A stretch of DNA of 64,000 nt from Pontibacter arcticus (GCF_003284895.1 NZ_QMDV01000001.1:647080-711079); one strand, 5' to 3'; shown: positions 42,337 to 52,826, numbered from the stretch's first letter. Program-made: numbers and translations. Notes: generated from the letters alone by a model not told the origin.

Positions 42337-42531
42337 GTTTTTATATAGTTCGCATACGCTGTTTATCTTCTGGTTCGGAGCTGGCAAAACAGAGGGTGCA
42401 ACTGGCAATCTCTCCGCTAAAGCAGCGGGCTTATCTACTTTAAGTATAGAAATTCAGCAAGTATAAAGAATACGCATTAAATGCTATATTTAGCATTCAA
42501 TGCCCTTGATGCCTCATACCGCCTGATAACT

Positions 42532-42945
42532 ATGTTAAAACTTGAGACCATTTTCCATAAAGAAGCGCTTTTAGTACAAGTAGATCCGGATCATAATTTT
42601 TTAAAGGCCGTTTGGCTAAAGCAACCTACCAGCAGCGAATTCAGAAAGTATATTTTACTGGTTACAGAATATGCCCTGGCAAGGAACATCAAAATTGCGC
42701 TTTTCGATATACGTCGGCGCTCTTACATGGAATACTGCGATCAGAACTGGACCCTGAAGGAAATTTTCCCGTTGTTTGAAGGTAATTTCGTAAAGTTCGC
42801 CTACCTGACTAAAATTGAAGGCCTGGACCTGATGGATACACTCCGTTTGCAGGAGGCCCAGGACAATTCTACGCTTCAAAAGACAACTTTCAAGATAGAA
42901 CACTTCCTGGACGAAGAACAAGCACTGACCTGGTTATTCGAATAG
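42532..42945 (+). CDS. Conserved hypothetical protein (STAS/SpoIIAA-like fold possible)
   Basis: 137 residues from the ATG at 42532 (an earlier ATG at 42481 would add 17 residues). Soluble; alternating strands and helices with a central NIKIALFDIRRRSYME, which resembles the small Cytophagales family with a SpoIIAA-type fold. No catalytic motif. It is the first host gene beyond attR. Function unknown. Confidence 0.55.
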   Translation: MLKLETIFHKEALLVQVDPDHNFLKAVWLKQPTSSEFRKYILLVTEYALARNIKIALFDIRRRSYMEYCDQNWTLKEIFPLFEGNFVKFAYLTKIEGLDLMDTLRLQEAQDNSTLQKTTFKIEHFLDEEQALTWLFE

Positions 42946-43179
42946 CAAACCAGCCGTACGGTTGTTTAAGGACTGTATTGCTTTGATATTTTCCCCTTAA
43001 AAGAAGTATCCCGAACAGCAGCTATCGAAACAAGTTATACTTTCAAAGGCTTCTTAAAATAGGTTAAAACATATTCCTTTCTAAAAGCAAAAACACCGTA
43101 TCAAGCGACCCTTAACACAGTGCTTTTTGCTATACTTTAATAAAATCTTATCCCGGTTTGGTTAGCCCAATTACCAAGA

Positions 43180-44406
43180 CTAGCTGCTATGCAATGTTTT
43201 TGTTGTATAACTTCTGTAAGCCCCTTCCATTGATTTGGTTTTCTTTGTCTTCTTTTTCTTATTCCACCATACCAGAAAACCTGTTATAGGTAAGCTGGCA
43301 CAAATCAGACTAATAAAGAAAGCAAGCAGTTTACCTGGCAAGCCCCCCACTACTCCGATATGGAGATCATAATTCAGCATCACCAACTGATCTGCCAGAC
43401 TAGCCTCTGCATATCTATCGCCTTTTACGCGGTAGTGTTCCAACGTATATTGGTCATAATAGTACTCGTTGCGGTTATACCACGAACCATGGTTCTGGTA
43501 GGCTGTAATTTCAATGGCGTCTTCCTTGTCATGCAGTTCCGGCGTCATGTAAAAACCTTGCGCATTTGGCTCCTGTGTGAGGGTCTTATACCAGGCCTTG
43601 TCCAGCACAGATACTGTATCGTTGGCAAGTAAATGGGCTTTAGAAGTATCGGAATGAGGATGATGATGTTCAGGTCTTTCTTCTCCGCCGGAAGTAACAT
43701 AATAGAGAGAATCAGCGAACCACTCAAAGCTCCAGACCAGGCCTGTTACTGCCAGCACAAACGCTAAAACCAAACTATAGAAACCTACTACATTGTGCAG
43801 GTCATAATTAACGCGTTTAAAGCTACCCTTCCATTTTATCTTAAAGCTCTTATCTCTGTTAGATTTGTTCCATTTTTTTGGCCACCACATCACAAGCCCT
43901 GTTAGCAGCAGAATCACAAAAATAAGTGTGGCTACGCCTACAATCGGCCTGCCGATATTATAAGGCAACCATAACGCGCGGTGCCCATCAATAATGAACC
44001 GGAAGAAATCGAACTGCCCCTCCCCGATGCTTTCCTGTTTTTGCAAAAACTCGCCGGTATACGGGTTCATGAAGATAGCCGTAAAGGTGCGCTTACCATT
44101 CTGTTCGCCTTCAAACCCTACCGCCGCCGCTCCTTCTTTGTTACTGTAGGTTAACCCGGTGGGTTCTGCACCGGGCATGTATACATTGGCAGTATCCAGT
44201 AACTGGCTGGGTGGCACAAAGGCTTTATCCTGTACTTCTACAAAACGCCAGGGCTCCAGCGCATCTTTTATTTCCTGCTCAAACGCATAAAAGCACCCCG
44301 TAATACTCACAATGAATACCACAAGCCCGGAAGCAAGGCCCAGCCAGAGATGCAGCCAGTCATTTACTTTTCGGAAAACACTATTGTTGCTTTTTTTGCT
44401 TTTCAT
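43180..44406 (-). CDS. PepSY-TM membrane protein (iron uptake)
   Basis: 408 residues, same family as the protein at 7730. Helix 1 follows NDWLHLWLGLASGLVVF (about 12-34); further helices near 165-185, 212-234 and 358-380; VNYDLHNVVGFY precedes the third. A His-rich loop ERPEHHHPHSD lies at about 250-260 in the periplasmic part and may bind metal. Start ATG 44406 avoids a 15-residue extension. Last gene of the minus-strand receptor cluster. Confidence 0.86.
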   Translation of the reverse strand: MKSKKSNNSVFRKVNDWLHLWLGLASGLVVFIVSITGCFYAFEQEIKDALEPWRFVEVQDKAFVPPSQLLDTANVYMPGAEPTGLTYSNKEGAAAVGFEGEQNGKRTFTAIFMNPYTGEFLQKQESIGEGQFDFFRFIIDGHRALWLPYNIGRPIVGVATLIFVILLLTGLVMWWPKKWNKSNRDKSFKIKWKGSFKRVNYDLHNVVGFYSLVLAFVLAVTGLVWSFEWFADSLYYVTSGGEERPEHHHPHSDTSKAHLLANDTVSVLDKAWYKTLTQEPNAQGFYMTPELHDKEDAIEITAYQNHGSWYNRNEYYYDQYTLEHYRVKGDRYAEASLADQLVMLNYDLHIGVVGGLPGKLLAFFISLICASLPITGFLVWWNKKKKTKKTKSMEGAYRSYTTKTLHSS

Positions 44407-44439
44407 ATGCAGCGGAAATAAAATAACGGAACGAAATAA

Positions 44440-44472
44440 TACCAGTCTCACCTGAAATGGGTGAGGCTGGTA
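44440..44472. terminator. Intercistronic hairpin
   Basis: TACCAG-CTCACC and GGTGAG-CTGGTA arms, one mismatched pair, loop of seven bases. There is no clear T-run, so it may be an attenuator or an mRNA stabiliser between the DUF4374 and PepSY genes rather than a full stop. Confidence 0.5.
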
Positions 44473-44492
44473 CCTGAACTCTCTTTACTGAT

Positions 44493-45713
44493 TTATAACT
44501 TTGAAAAACCGGCTACAAAGGTTGCCTGCACTTCTGCGCCCTTGGTTGCAGTGTAATTCTGCGTATTTATTTTATAAACAAAAATCGCCTTGTTTTCTGG
44601 TATAGTCATGTACACGTTGTTGCCATCCTGCAACGCTGCCAACCTGCGCCCCTGGCCGGCGTGCTCTGGCAATCCTTGGATGTAGTTAATGGTTTTGCTG
44701 TTCAGATCAATTACAGCCGACTTTAAAGGGCCATCAGTCCAGCTGGCTTGTTGTGCACGATCTGCTGTGTTAATTTCAACAAATACTTTCCCGTTGCCCA
44801 GGTACATCATGTGTGAGATTGTTTTGCCACCGGTAACTGCTGCCACATCAAACAGGTAAGACGGATCAATTACCGTCTGGCCGCTTTTAATGCGCACGAT
44901 ACCGGCTGGTTTTGTTGATTGGCTGAAACCATTGGCCTTGTTAGAATGTGACATGGCATATACATCGCCCTGCTCTGTTTTAATTAAAGCCGTTTTTGTG
45001 TTAAATCCACCAATCGGACCTATGCGGGTATCTTCGATAACTTTCTGAAACTCGAGGCCGGGATAGGTAAAAACTGCTATTTGCGCTTTATCAGTGTTTG
45101 GTGTAGCAAACGTTTTCGGATCAGCAACATAGTAACCTAAGTATAAATAGCCGTTGCTGATGCTCATTCCGGCATAGAAAGGCGCTTTCAGGTTGGTGAT
45201 AGCTGAAACCGGGTGCTGTTTAGTAGATTTTACAGTAAGGGTATTGGTGTTGAACGTATGGAACTTGATCACATCTGAGTTGGGAGCCATTTCTACGGCA
45301 ACCAGTGTGTTTTCATCGGCTTTTACAATGTCAGCAAGGCTGTTGGCAAACGATACATCCCCGATCTGCTTCAGTGCTCCTTTTTCATCTCTGGAAATGC
45401 CTACCACGTTCACATCATCCAACCCACCAATACTGTAAATAGTTTTGTCGATCTGTGTGAAGTCATAATAACCTGGTTGTTCTATCCCCTGCCCAACGGC
45501 CGAAAGCTTGCCTGTCATTACATCATTAAACGGTACCGTGTAGTAAGTAAAAGTAGCATCGTTGGCTTGCAGGGCAATCGAAACTACAAATTGTTCTTCT
45601 CCAGTAGTTGGGGTAGGCTCAGCGCTATCATCGCTGCAGGATGTGATAAAGGCTGCTGCACAAAGGCCAAGCACCGACAGCGTCAGTTTTTTTGTAAGGT
45701 TGGTTAAGGTCAT
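44493..45713 (-). CDS. DUF4374 lipoprotein
   Basis: 406 residues; lipoprotein signal with lipobox FITSC (Cys about 26). The rest is beta-rich, probably a propeller: QFVVSIALQAND, DFTQIDKTIYSIGG, VFTYPGLEFQ, YLGNGKVFVEIN. Genes of this family usually sit with a TonB receptor and a PepSY protein, exactly as here, so a surface or periplasmic part in iron/haem acquisition is inferred. An in-frame ATG at 45740 would add 9 residues; 45713 gives the better signal peptide. Confidence 0.82.
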   Translation of the reverse strand: MTLTNLTKKLTLSVLGLCAAAFITSCSDDSAEPTPTTGEEQFVVSIALQANDATFTYYTVPFNDVMTGKLSAVGQGIEQPGYYDFTQIDKTIYSIGGLDDVNVVGISRDEKGALKQIGDVSFANSLADIVKADENTLVAVEMAPNSDVIKFHTFNTNTLTVKSTKQHPVSAITNLKAPFYAGMSISNGYLYLGYYVADPKTFATPNTDKAQIAVFTYPGLEFQKVIEDTRIGPIGGFNTKTALIKTEQGDVYAMSHSNKANGFSQSTKPAGIVRIKSGQTVIDPSYLFDVAAVTGGKTISHMMYLGNGKVFVEINTADRAQQASWTDGPLKSAVIDLNSKTINYIQGLPEHAGQGRRLAALQDGNNVYMTIPENKAIFVYKINTQNYTATKGAEVQATFVAGFSKL

Positions 45714-45743
45714 AGTGTTCTGTGTTTTAGTAAAATTCATAGT

Positions 45744-48140
45744 TTAAAGGACGTACCGCAGTTTCAGATAAAAAGCACGCCCGGGCTTCTGCAATAAAAA
45801 TCTATCGAAGAGCAGCTCATCTGTCAGGTTGCGGCACTCTGCCGAAATATTATACTTCCCGTTAGCCAGGCTCAGCAAAACTTCCAGGTTGTGAGATAAT
45901 TGCCTGGGGATAACTGCTTTGCCTTCTCTGGTACCGTTTTGGGCCCAGGTATAAAAGTATCTTTCCGCGAAGTTGTAGTAGTAGTTCAGGCCGATAGTTG
46001 AATTGGGAGCAACCAGATTTTTAAAGGTGAGCCCGGCATTGGCATTGGCAAACAGGTAAGGCTTATTGGGTTGCCGGAAACCTTTGTTAAAATTTCTGCT
46101 CCAGCCGCTGTAATCGTCGTAAAGCGAATCAGCCTGGTCTGTTATATCCTGAAATGTGATATTACCGCCAAGGTTCAGTAGCTCGCGCCAGTTATACCTT
46201 ATACTTCCTTCTACTCCCAGTGTGCGCACTTCACTCAGGTTGCCGTAAGAGGTATATGGGCTGCTAATTTTAACGTTCTGAAAAATAAGGTCTTTTGATT
46301 CGCGGTAGATAAAGCTGCTTTCCAGGTTAATCTCGTGGTCCGGAGCAAGCTTGAAACCATAGGCAGCGCCAAGATTAAAATTATCACTTTGCTCGGGTCC
46401 TAAATCCGGATTTGCAAGTATAAACAGGCCATCCCCAAAAACTTCGGAAGGTTCAGGCAAGCGGTAGGTATGCTCGTAAGATGCCTTTAACTGCAACGCA
46501 GGAAGCAGAAAATAAGAACTTGCAAAGCCATAACCCACTTTGTTGTTGTTCACCTTCACACCCTCTACCCGGCGTGTTTCCGAACCAAAGCCAACTTCTT
46601 TACTTGTTTCGGTTGTAAACAAGTATACTTTACCAAACAGCGTGGTCGTCCATTTTTCAGATAGATCCGCTTTGTAGGCTAGCCCTGCTACCTGCTTGTT
46701 CAGGCTTTTCGGGAATCGGTTTTCGGGTTTGTCCGGGTCCTCTTTATCAAATGCCTCTCTTCTGAAATAAGAAAAGGCGTAGTTTAAGGCCAAAGAGTGT
46801 TTCGGGTTTATAGTATAGCCTATATTTAACTGGCTGTTAAAATCAGTATCATCTAACGTATTAAATGTTCGCAATACTTCCCCGTTTCTGGAGCCACGCG
46901 TATAGGTTGTATCGCCAAACCAGTTATATCTCACGCCGCTTAGCGTATCTATTTTTTCGCTTTTCGTATAGTTAAAGGCCGTATTCAGGCTTACGTTCAG
47001 CCCTTTGGTAAATAAATCGTCTTTGCTATACTTGAGGGTAGGCACCACCGACTGGCTGTTGCTTAGAATACCGCCGTACACCGATGACATGGTAGCGCCG
47101 GTCTGTACCTGCTGGTCGTTGCCGGATGCGATTAACCCGAACAGCAGGTTATCTGCAAACTTGCGGTTTATCCAGCCAGTTTCCAGCATAAGCGTAGCCG
47201 AACGGTACCGGTCGTGGAAGCGCTCGACATCTGCATACGTTTCTACGTTGCCGTTTCGTACAATCGGCACCCGTACTTTATAGTTGTTATCGGAGTAGTT
47301 GTAGTTGCCGCTTCCCCTGAAAGTAAAACCACTTGCGGGGTTAGTATAAGCGCCATTCAGCGAGGTGCGGTGCGTATTAAAAGACCCAACCGAGTAGGAT
47401 GCATCCAGGTAATTGGCTTTTTTGCTGGTGATGATATTAACGGCTCCACCCAAAGCATCCGTGCCCAGCCAGACCGGAACCACGCCTTTGTATACTTCGA
47501 TCCGCTCAATGGTATTAACCGGTATATCGCTGAGGCGGAGCGAAGATGAGAAGTTATTCATCGGCAGGCCATTCAGGAAGAACTTTACCTGGTCGCCGGA
47601 AAATCCGTTCAGGCTAAAACTTGCGTTAGAGCCCAGGCCACCCTCCTCCAGTACCCGTACTCCTGCTACCCGGTTTAATACTTCTTTTGCATCTGATGTG
47701 CTGTTCTGCAGCGCTTTTGTCGATATGGCTGTAACGGCATAAGCCTGTTGGTTTACCTGCGTCGTAGCAGATTTACCTACCACTTCAGCACTGTTTATTT
47801 CAAAAGCTTTCTCTTGAAGCGTAATAGCAACGGTTAGCTGCTCAGAAGCTTTTACCTGTATTGCTTTTTCCTGCGTTTCGAATCCGATATAACTGAAGCT
47901 TAACGTATAGGCGCCAGGTGCAACAGCTGCTAGCGTAAACCGGCCATTTGCATCTGTGCTGGCTCCCAAGCCTGCTTCTTTTAGTACCACCGTAACACCG
48001 GTCAGGGGTCCGCCGGAGGCAGCGCTAACTTTCCCGGAAACAACTGCCTGATCTATACTTTGGCCCTGTACTATCGTGCACAAACTGAGCAGAGCCAGCG
48101 CAAGGGCAAGTAGCTTCGTGTAGGTAATAGACTGTTGCAA
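45744..48140 (-). CDS. TonB-dependent receptor (CarboxypepD_reg-like)
   Basis: 798 residues. Signal peptide to about VQGQ, CarboxypepD_reg-like domain (about 30-115), plug with SAEVVGKSATTQV and IERIEVYKGVVPVWLGTDALGGAVNII, then a barrel ending FYLKLRYVL. Plug and barrel are those of a general iron-chelate or haem receptor. First gene of the minus-strand operon with DUF4374 (3-30 bp away) and PepSY genes; controlled from a promoter overlapped by a strong Fur-like palindrome. Confidence 0.92.
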   Translation of the reverse strand: MQQSITYTKLLALALALLSLCTIVQGQSIDQAVVSGKVSAASGGPLTGVTVVLKEAGLGASTDANGRFTLAAVAPGAYTLSFSYIGFETQEKAIQVKASEQLTVAITLQEKAFEINSAEVVGKSATTQVNQQAYAVTAISTKALQNSTSDAKEVLNRVAGVRVLEEGGLGSNASFSLNGFSGDQVKFFLNGLPMNNFSSSLRLSDIPVNTIERIEVYKGVVPVWLGTDALGGAVNIITSKKANYLDASYSVGSFNTHRTSLNGAYTNPASGFTFRGSGNYNYSDNNYKVRVPIVRNGNVETYADVERFHDRYRSATLMLETGWINRKFADNLLFGLIASGNDQQVQTGATMSSVYGGILSNSQSVVPTLKYSKDDLFTKGLNVSLNTAFNYTKSEKIDTLSGVRYNWFGDTTYTRGSRNGEVLRTFNTLDDTDFNSQLNIGYTINPKHSLALNYAFSYFRREAFDKEDPDKPENRFPKSLNKQVAGLAYKADLSEKWTTTLFGKVYLFTTETSKEVGFGSETRRVEGVKVNNNKVGYGFASSYFLLPALQLKASYEHTYRLPEPSEVFGDGLFILANPDLGPEQSDNFNLGAAYGFKLAPDHEINLESSFIYRESKDLIFQNVKISSPYTSYGNLSEVRTLGVEGSIRYNWRELLNLGGNITFQDITDQADSLYDDYSGWSRNFNKGFRQPNKPYLFANANAGLTFKNLVAPNSTIGLNYYYNFAERYFYTWAQNGTREGKAVIPRQLSHNLEVLLSLANGKYNISAECRNLTDELLFDRFLLQKPGRAFYLKLRYVL

Positions 48141-48148
48141 CGTTTCTA

Positions 48149-48233
48149 CTATTTAGAATGAATTTAAACTATTGCAAATGTAGAACGAAAATCACCCCAG
48201 ACAAAACTATTTAGACTATTTCTAAATAGTTTT
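48149..48233 (-). promoter_or_regulatory. Fur-regulated promoter of the receptor operon
   Basis: On the minus strand TTTG (48205-48202), 19 bp, TACATTTG (48182-48175). A perfect 13-5-13 inverted repeat at 48203-48233 (core CTATTTAGA-CTATT-TCTAAATAG) overlaps the -33 element, and a weaker half-site-like TATTTAGAATGAATTTAAA lies at 48149-48167 near the start site. The divergent PepSY gene is 220 bp away; the remainder of 48234-48454 shows nothing else. Confidence 0.65.
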
Positions 48234-48454
48234 TAGCATTGGTTATTATTTGTCACGATGCTTCTATTCAAATCACCGGAACCGCTATTAGCTATACTTA
48301 TCATTTCCTATAATAAATTTATCAATTGAAGTTTAAAATAGGCTTTTAACAGGCTTAACTATTGTAACAGCTGGTATCAGTTGTGCATATCTTGTTTAAT
48401 TTTTATAGATTGGTTTTGCTGTTGCGCTTGGCAATAACTATTTAACTTAACCCT

Positions 48455-49015
48455 GTGAGTACATCCCAAACGGCTAAGCAGAAGAAAGATCAACTCGTTG
48501 GCAGTCTCCGTAACTACCGCGTGTACCATAAATACCTGGGCCTGGGGTTACTGGTTATGCTCATCATCAGCAGCGCAACCGGCTTATTATTAGGCTGGAA
48601 AAAGAATGTGGACTTGCTGCAACCTGCCACACAGGATGGCAGCACCCAAAACCTGGCAGCATGGGTAACGCTGGCAAGTATGGCTACCACCGCCACAGCT
48701 GCCCTGGATTCTGCCGCAGGTATAAAAAACAGCCCGATAGACCGCCTCGAAGCCCGCCCGGATAAAGGAATAGTAAAAGTCCTATTTAAAGAGGGTTACT
48801 GGGAAGTACAACTGGATGGCGGAACTGGCAAAGTATTATCGGTTGCACGCCGCCACTCTGACTGGATAGAACAGATACATGATGGCTCTATTATAAGTGA
48901 TCTTTTTAAACTGATCACGATGAATGTGCTGGGGCTCGGCTTGCTGATCTTAACAATTACAGGGTTTACACTTTGGTTTTATCCTAAAAAAATAAGACAG
49001 TTAAAAGATAAATAA
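48455..49015 (+). CDS. Small PepSY-type membrane protein
   Basis: 186 residues, two transmembrane helices (about 27-48 and 152-174) flanking a periplasmic PepSY-like domain with PIDRLEARPDKGIVKVLF and YWEVQLDGGTGKVLSV. It ends in the SDWIEQIHDGSI and LWFYPKK patterns typical of short PepSY proteins beside TonB receptors. Starts with GTG at 48455; no ATG fits. Followed 100 bp later by another receptor. Confidence 0.75.
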   Translation: MSTSQTAKQKKDQLVGSLRNYRVYHKYLGLGLLVMLIISSATGLLLGWKKNVDLLQPATQDGSTQNLAAWVTLASMATTATAALDSAAGIKNSPIDRLEARPDKGIVKVLFKEGYWEVQLDGGTGKVLSVARRHSDWIEQIHDGSIISDLFKLITMNVLGLGLLILTITGFTLWFYPKKIRQLKDK

Positions 49016-49115
49016 GAATACATTAAAACGAGATTAAACCTTCTCTGATAACTTTCATCTAAACTCATTATCAGAAAACTATAGTCAGGGCATGCATTAT
49101 TAACACGGTTACCAT

Positions 49116-51524
49116 ATGAGAAAAGGTTTACTCACAGGTTTATTCTTTATAACTACCCTTACAGCTTTTGCACAAAAAATGACGGTGCAGGAGCAGGTAA
49201 CGCACCAGCCTCTCTCATCGGTAACACTACGCAGCAATACGTCTTCCACAACTATACTGACTGATACCAAAGGCCAGGCCGATATTTCCGCTTTTCAGGA
49301 AGCTGATAGTATAACGGTTCGCTTTGTAGGGTACAAAACGGAAGTGCTAAGTTACCAGCAGTTAAAGCAAAAAGGCTTTAAGGTTTTTCTGGCTGAAGAC
49401 AATATTTCTTTAGATGCTGTGGTGGTATCGTCTACGCGCTGGCAACAGGCTAAAAAGGAAGTACCCGGCCGTATTATCACGATCTCCCCTAAAGAAGTTA
49501 TACTGCAAAACCCACAAACGGCCGCCGATCTTTTGGCCCAGTCCGGGGAAGTATACATTCAGAAAAGCCAGTTGGGCGGTGGCAGCCCCATGATACGCGG
49601 GTTTGCAACAAACAGGGTATTACTAACCGTGGATGGCATCAGAATGAATACCGCCATCTTCAGGAGCGGCAACCTGCAAAATGTGATCTCGCTCGACCCC
49701 TTTGCAACTGAAAGAACTGAAATACTTTTTGGGCCGGGCTCTGTAACATATGGTAGCGATGCCATAGCCGGTGTTATGAGCTTTTATACTTTGTCTCCGC
49801 AGTTAGCAACCGACGGAAAGCTCACTGTAAAAGGAAATGCTGTTACCCGCTGGTCGTCTGCAAACGCTGAGAAAACCGGCCATTTTGATCTGCACGCAGG
49901 TTTTGGCAAATGGGCGTTTGTTACAAGCGCCACCTACACGGATTACGATAACCTGAAGATGGGCTCGAATGGGCCAACCGATTATTTAAGGCCGGAGTAT
50001 GTCGAAACTACCAACGGTCTAGACAAGACAGTTACTAACGCAGACCCGAAAATCCAGGTAAATACAGGTTATAACCAGGTTAACCTGATGCAGAAAGTAC
50101 GGTTCGCACCCGGCAAAAACTGGGACCTGAACTATGGCTTCCATTACTCTACCACTTCGGATTACGCCCGCTACGACCGCCTGACACGTTATAAAAATAA
50201 AGTACTGCAGGCAGCCGAATGGTATTATGGCCCACAGGAATGGATGATGAACAACCTGATCATTAACCAGACTGCTACTACCCCCGTTTACGATAAACTA
50301 AGTATAAAACTGGCGCATCAGTTTTTCAGAGAAAGCCGGCACAACCGCGACTACAACAAGCCTATCCGCTACGACCGGCAGGAAAAGGTAAATGCCTACT
50401 CCTTTAATGTTGACTTTGAAAAAACGTTAAGCGAAAAGCACCTGCTCTCGTATGGCGCGGAAGCTATCTACAATAAAGTTAACTCTACCGGCGAAGACGT
50501 AAACATCCTGACTGCCGTTACTGTGCCCGGCCCTCCCCGCTACCCCGACGACTCAGACTGGAAATCGTATGCCGCTTTTGTAACGCACCGTTATAAGGCA
50601 ACCGAAAAGTTAAGTATACAATCCGGCATCCGCTACAACCACTTTATGCTGAATGCTGCATTCGATAATACTTTTTACCCGTTCCCTTTTTCAGAAGCGA
50701 ATATTAACGCCGGTGCTCTGACAGGCAGTACAGGCATAGTTTACAGCCCAACCTCATCCTGGCAGGTAAGCGCCAATCTTTCCACGGGTTTCCGGACACC
50801 GAATATAGACGACATCGGTAAGATTTTCGATTCAGCGCCAGGCATGGTTGTTATTCCTAATCCAGACCTGAAAGCGGAGTACATTTATAACGCGGATTTC
50901 GGTATTGCTAAAACCTTCGGCAATTTCCTGAAGTTGGATGCTACCGCTTTTTATTCTTACCTGGATAATGCATTGGTACGGCGCAACTTCTCTTTTAACG
51001 ACCAGGACAGCATTGTATATGCCGGCGAGTTAAGCCAGGTACAGGCCATTCAGAATGCGGCAAGCGCCCGTGTGTGGGGTATACAGGCAGGCGCTGAACT
51101 AAAGCTTCTGTACGGCTTTAATCTTTCGTCGCACTTCAGCTATCAGAAAGGCGAAGAAGAACTGGAAGATGGCAGCATTGCACCACTCCGGCATGCGGCA
51201 CCCTACTTTGGCAGCACGCACCTTACCTATACCATCAACCGTTTCAGGGCTGATTTATACGGTACTTATAACGGTGAGCTCAGCAACGCAAAACTAGCCC
51301 CCGAAGAACAGGATAAAGCCTATTTATATGCTTTAGATGAAAACGGGAAGCCCTACTCGCCGGGGTGGGCTACCTTAAACTTAAAAGCACTTTATAAGAT
51401 AAATGATTACTTACTGGTAAGCGCCGGGCTCGAGAACATTACTGATAAGCGTTATAAGCCTTATTCATCTGGCATCGCCGCACCTGGCCGTAATTTTATT
51501 TTTTCGCTCAGGGCTTCATTTTAG
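49116..51524 (+). CDS. TonB-dependent receptor (haem/iron type)
   Basis: 802 residues. Signal peptide to about TAFAQ; short CarboxypepD_reg-like region; plug with VVVSSTRWQQAKKEVPGRI, GEVYIQKSQLGGGSPMIRGF, ATNRVLLTVDGIRMN and LFGPGSVTYGSDAIAG; barrel ending GRNFIFSLRASF. The plug signature GGSPMIRGF is that of haem/haemoglobin-type receptors. Downstream of the small PepSY gene, forming the plus-strand half of this iron cluster. Confidence 0.92.
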   Translation: MRKGLLTGLFFITTLTAFAQKMTVQEQVTHQPLSSVTLRSNTSSTTILTDTKGQADISAFQEADSITVRFVGYKTEVLSYQQLKQKGFKVFLAEDNISLDAVVVSSTRWQQAKKEVPGRIITISPKEVILQNPQTAADLLAQSGEVYIQKSQLGGGSPMIRGFATNRVLLTVDGIRMNTAIFRSGNLQNVISLDPFATERTEILFGPGSVTYGSDAIAGVMSFYTLSPQLATDGKLTVKGNAVTRWSSANAEKTGHFDLHAGFGKWAFVTSATYTDYDNLKMGSNGPTDYLRPEYVETTNGLDKTVTNADPKIQVNTGYNQVNLMQKVRFAPGKNWDLNYGFHYSTTSDYARYDRLTRYKNKVLQAAEWYYGPQEWMMNNLIINQTATTPVYDKLSIKLAHQFFRESRHNRDYNKPIRYDRQEKVNAYSFNVDFEKTLSEKHLLSYGAEAIYNKVNSTGEDVNILTAVTVPGPPRYPDDSDWKSYAAFVTHRYKATEKLSIQSGIRYNHFMLNAAFDNTFYPFPFSEANINAGALTGSTGIVYSPTSSWQVSANLSTGFRTPNIDDIGKIFDSAPGMVVIPNPDLKAEYIYNADFGIAKTFGNFLKLDATAFYSYLDNALVRRNFSFNDQDSIVYAGELSQVQAIQNAASARVWGIQAGAELKLLYGFNLSSHFSYQKGEEELEDGSIAPLRHAAPYFGSTHLTYTINRFRADLYGTYNGELSNAKLAPEEQDKAYLYALDENGKPYSPGWATLNLKALYKINDYLLVSAGLENITDKRYKPYSSGIAAPGRNFIFSLRASF

Positions 51525-51914
51525 TAGCATATATCTGGAATTCTGTACTTTAGAATAAATTTTTATTTTTTTTAAAGACAGATTATACAAACAAATAGTA
51601 CTAGTTTTTACCAAAGCAGTCAGCAGGACTCTTCCACATCTCAATATTCTTACCCAGCCCATATTGTTAAGTATAAACCTGACTTTTCTGAAGTATTGAC
51701 ACTGTGCAATGCTTCAGAAAAGCCGCTATTTTTAGTTTTATAACTAACACTATAATAGCGCTTTAAAAGTATATTGGGTAATATTGGGAAAGATTGAGAA
51801 ATATAAATAAATTCATAAGAATTTGTTAGAGATGTCTTGCCACTCGCTAGTGCCCGTTCCCGTTCAGAAATTTAGTAGCAGAGTTTAATATCAGTAACTA
51901 TAATTTTTTTAGCT
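51525..51914. other. Intergenic region before the AraC gene
   Basis: 390 bp, AT-rich, with scattered AGTATAAA words. TTTAGAATAAATTT near 51550 recalls half a Fur-like box but is not palindromic. No gene or terminator recognised. Confidence 0.35.
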
Positions 51915-52826
51915 ATGAAAGTTATTCCATTCAAAGTTCCAGTAACGCAGGCAGAGTCTGTCACTGTAAATGAGGATATTCTCCCTTTCTTTTATGGCCA
52001 TGTGCACCGGCACAAAGAAATGCAGCTTACCCTGATCCTGAAAGGAGAAGGCACTCTTATCGTCGGGAATTATACACAGGCCTTTAAGCCGGGCGATATG
52101 TATATCATCGGTGCCAACCAACCTCACATTTTCAGGTCTGATGACAGCTATTACCGGGAAGTGGCCGTTGATAATGTACATGCTATCCATATTTTTATTG
52201 AGCATGAGAACACGCTGCAGTTCCTGAGCAACTTGCCCGAGATGGAATTCATTAAAAAGCTAATGGATAATACGCTCCCTGGTCTGCAGGTTCCGGACGA
52301 ATATCTGGCACATGCTTCCCGAATGTTCTTAAAGGTGAACCGGGTATCAGGTTTTAAAAGACTGATCACTTTTATAAAGCTAGTCAGATACCTGACCGAA
52401 GAGGTAAAGCATTACAAGTCGCTATCTACGGGCCACGACAATATGCCTTTTAGCGGCCCCGAAGATAACCGCATGAACCAGATCTATGAGTATACCATAC
52501 AGCATTATTCTGAAAACATTACACTCGAAAGAATTGCTGCAGTGGTACATATTACGCCTCATGCTTTCTGTAAATATTTTAAAAAGCACACCCGCAAAAC
52601 GTATAAGCACTTCCTGAACGAAGTAAGAATAAATGAAGCCTGCAAAAAAATCATTAACGGCGATTTCGATTGTATCTCTTCTATAGCCTACGCTACCGGT
52701 TTTAACAGCCCCATCAACTTTAATAAAGTGTTTAAAAAGATGACGGATAAATCTCCGAGTGAGTACATAAAAGAGTACAAGCACAACTGGGATAACGCCG
52801 TCAGGATGCTGAAAGAGCCCGCTTAA
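51915..52826 (+). CDS. AraC-family regulator with cupin sensor domain
   Basis: 303 residues. N-terminal AraC-type cupin (LPFFYGHVHRHKEMQLTLIL, GEGTLIVGNYTQAF, GDMYIIGANQPHIF, about 20-85); C-terminal two-HTH domain (about 195-292) with ITLERIAAVVHITPHAFCKYFK and ISSIAYATGFNSPINFNKVF. Such regulators usually bind a carbohydrate-type inducer. Monocistronic, ending at a bidirectional terminator next to the peptide/amidohydrolase locus; its target is not evident. Confidence 0.9.
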   Translation: MKVIPFKVPVTQAESVTVNEDILPFFYGHVHRHKEMQLTLILKGEGTLIVGNYTQAFKPGDMYIIGANQPHIFRSDDSYYREVAVDNVHAIHIFIEHENTLQFLSNLPEMEFIKKLMDNTLPGLQVPDEYLAHASRMFLKVNRVSGFKRLITFIKLVRYLTEEVKHYKSLSTGHDNMPFSGPEDNRMNQIYEYTIQHYSENITLERIAAVVHITPHAFCKYFKKHTRKTYKHFLNEVRINEACKKIINGDFDCISSIAYATGFNSPINFNKVFKKMTDKSPSEYIKEYKHNWDNAVRMLKEPA

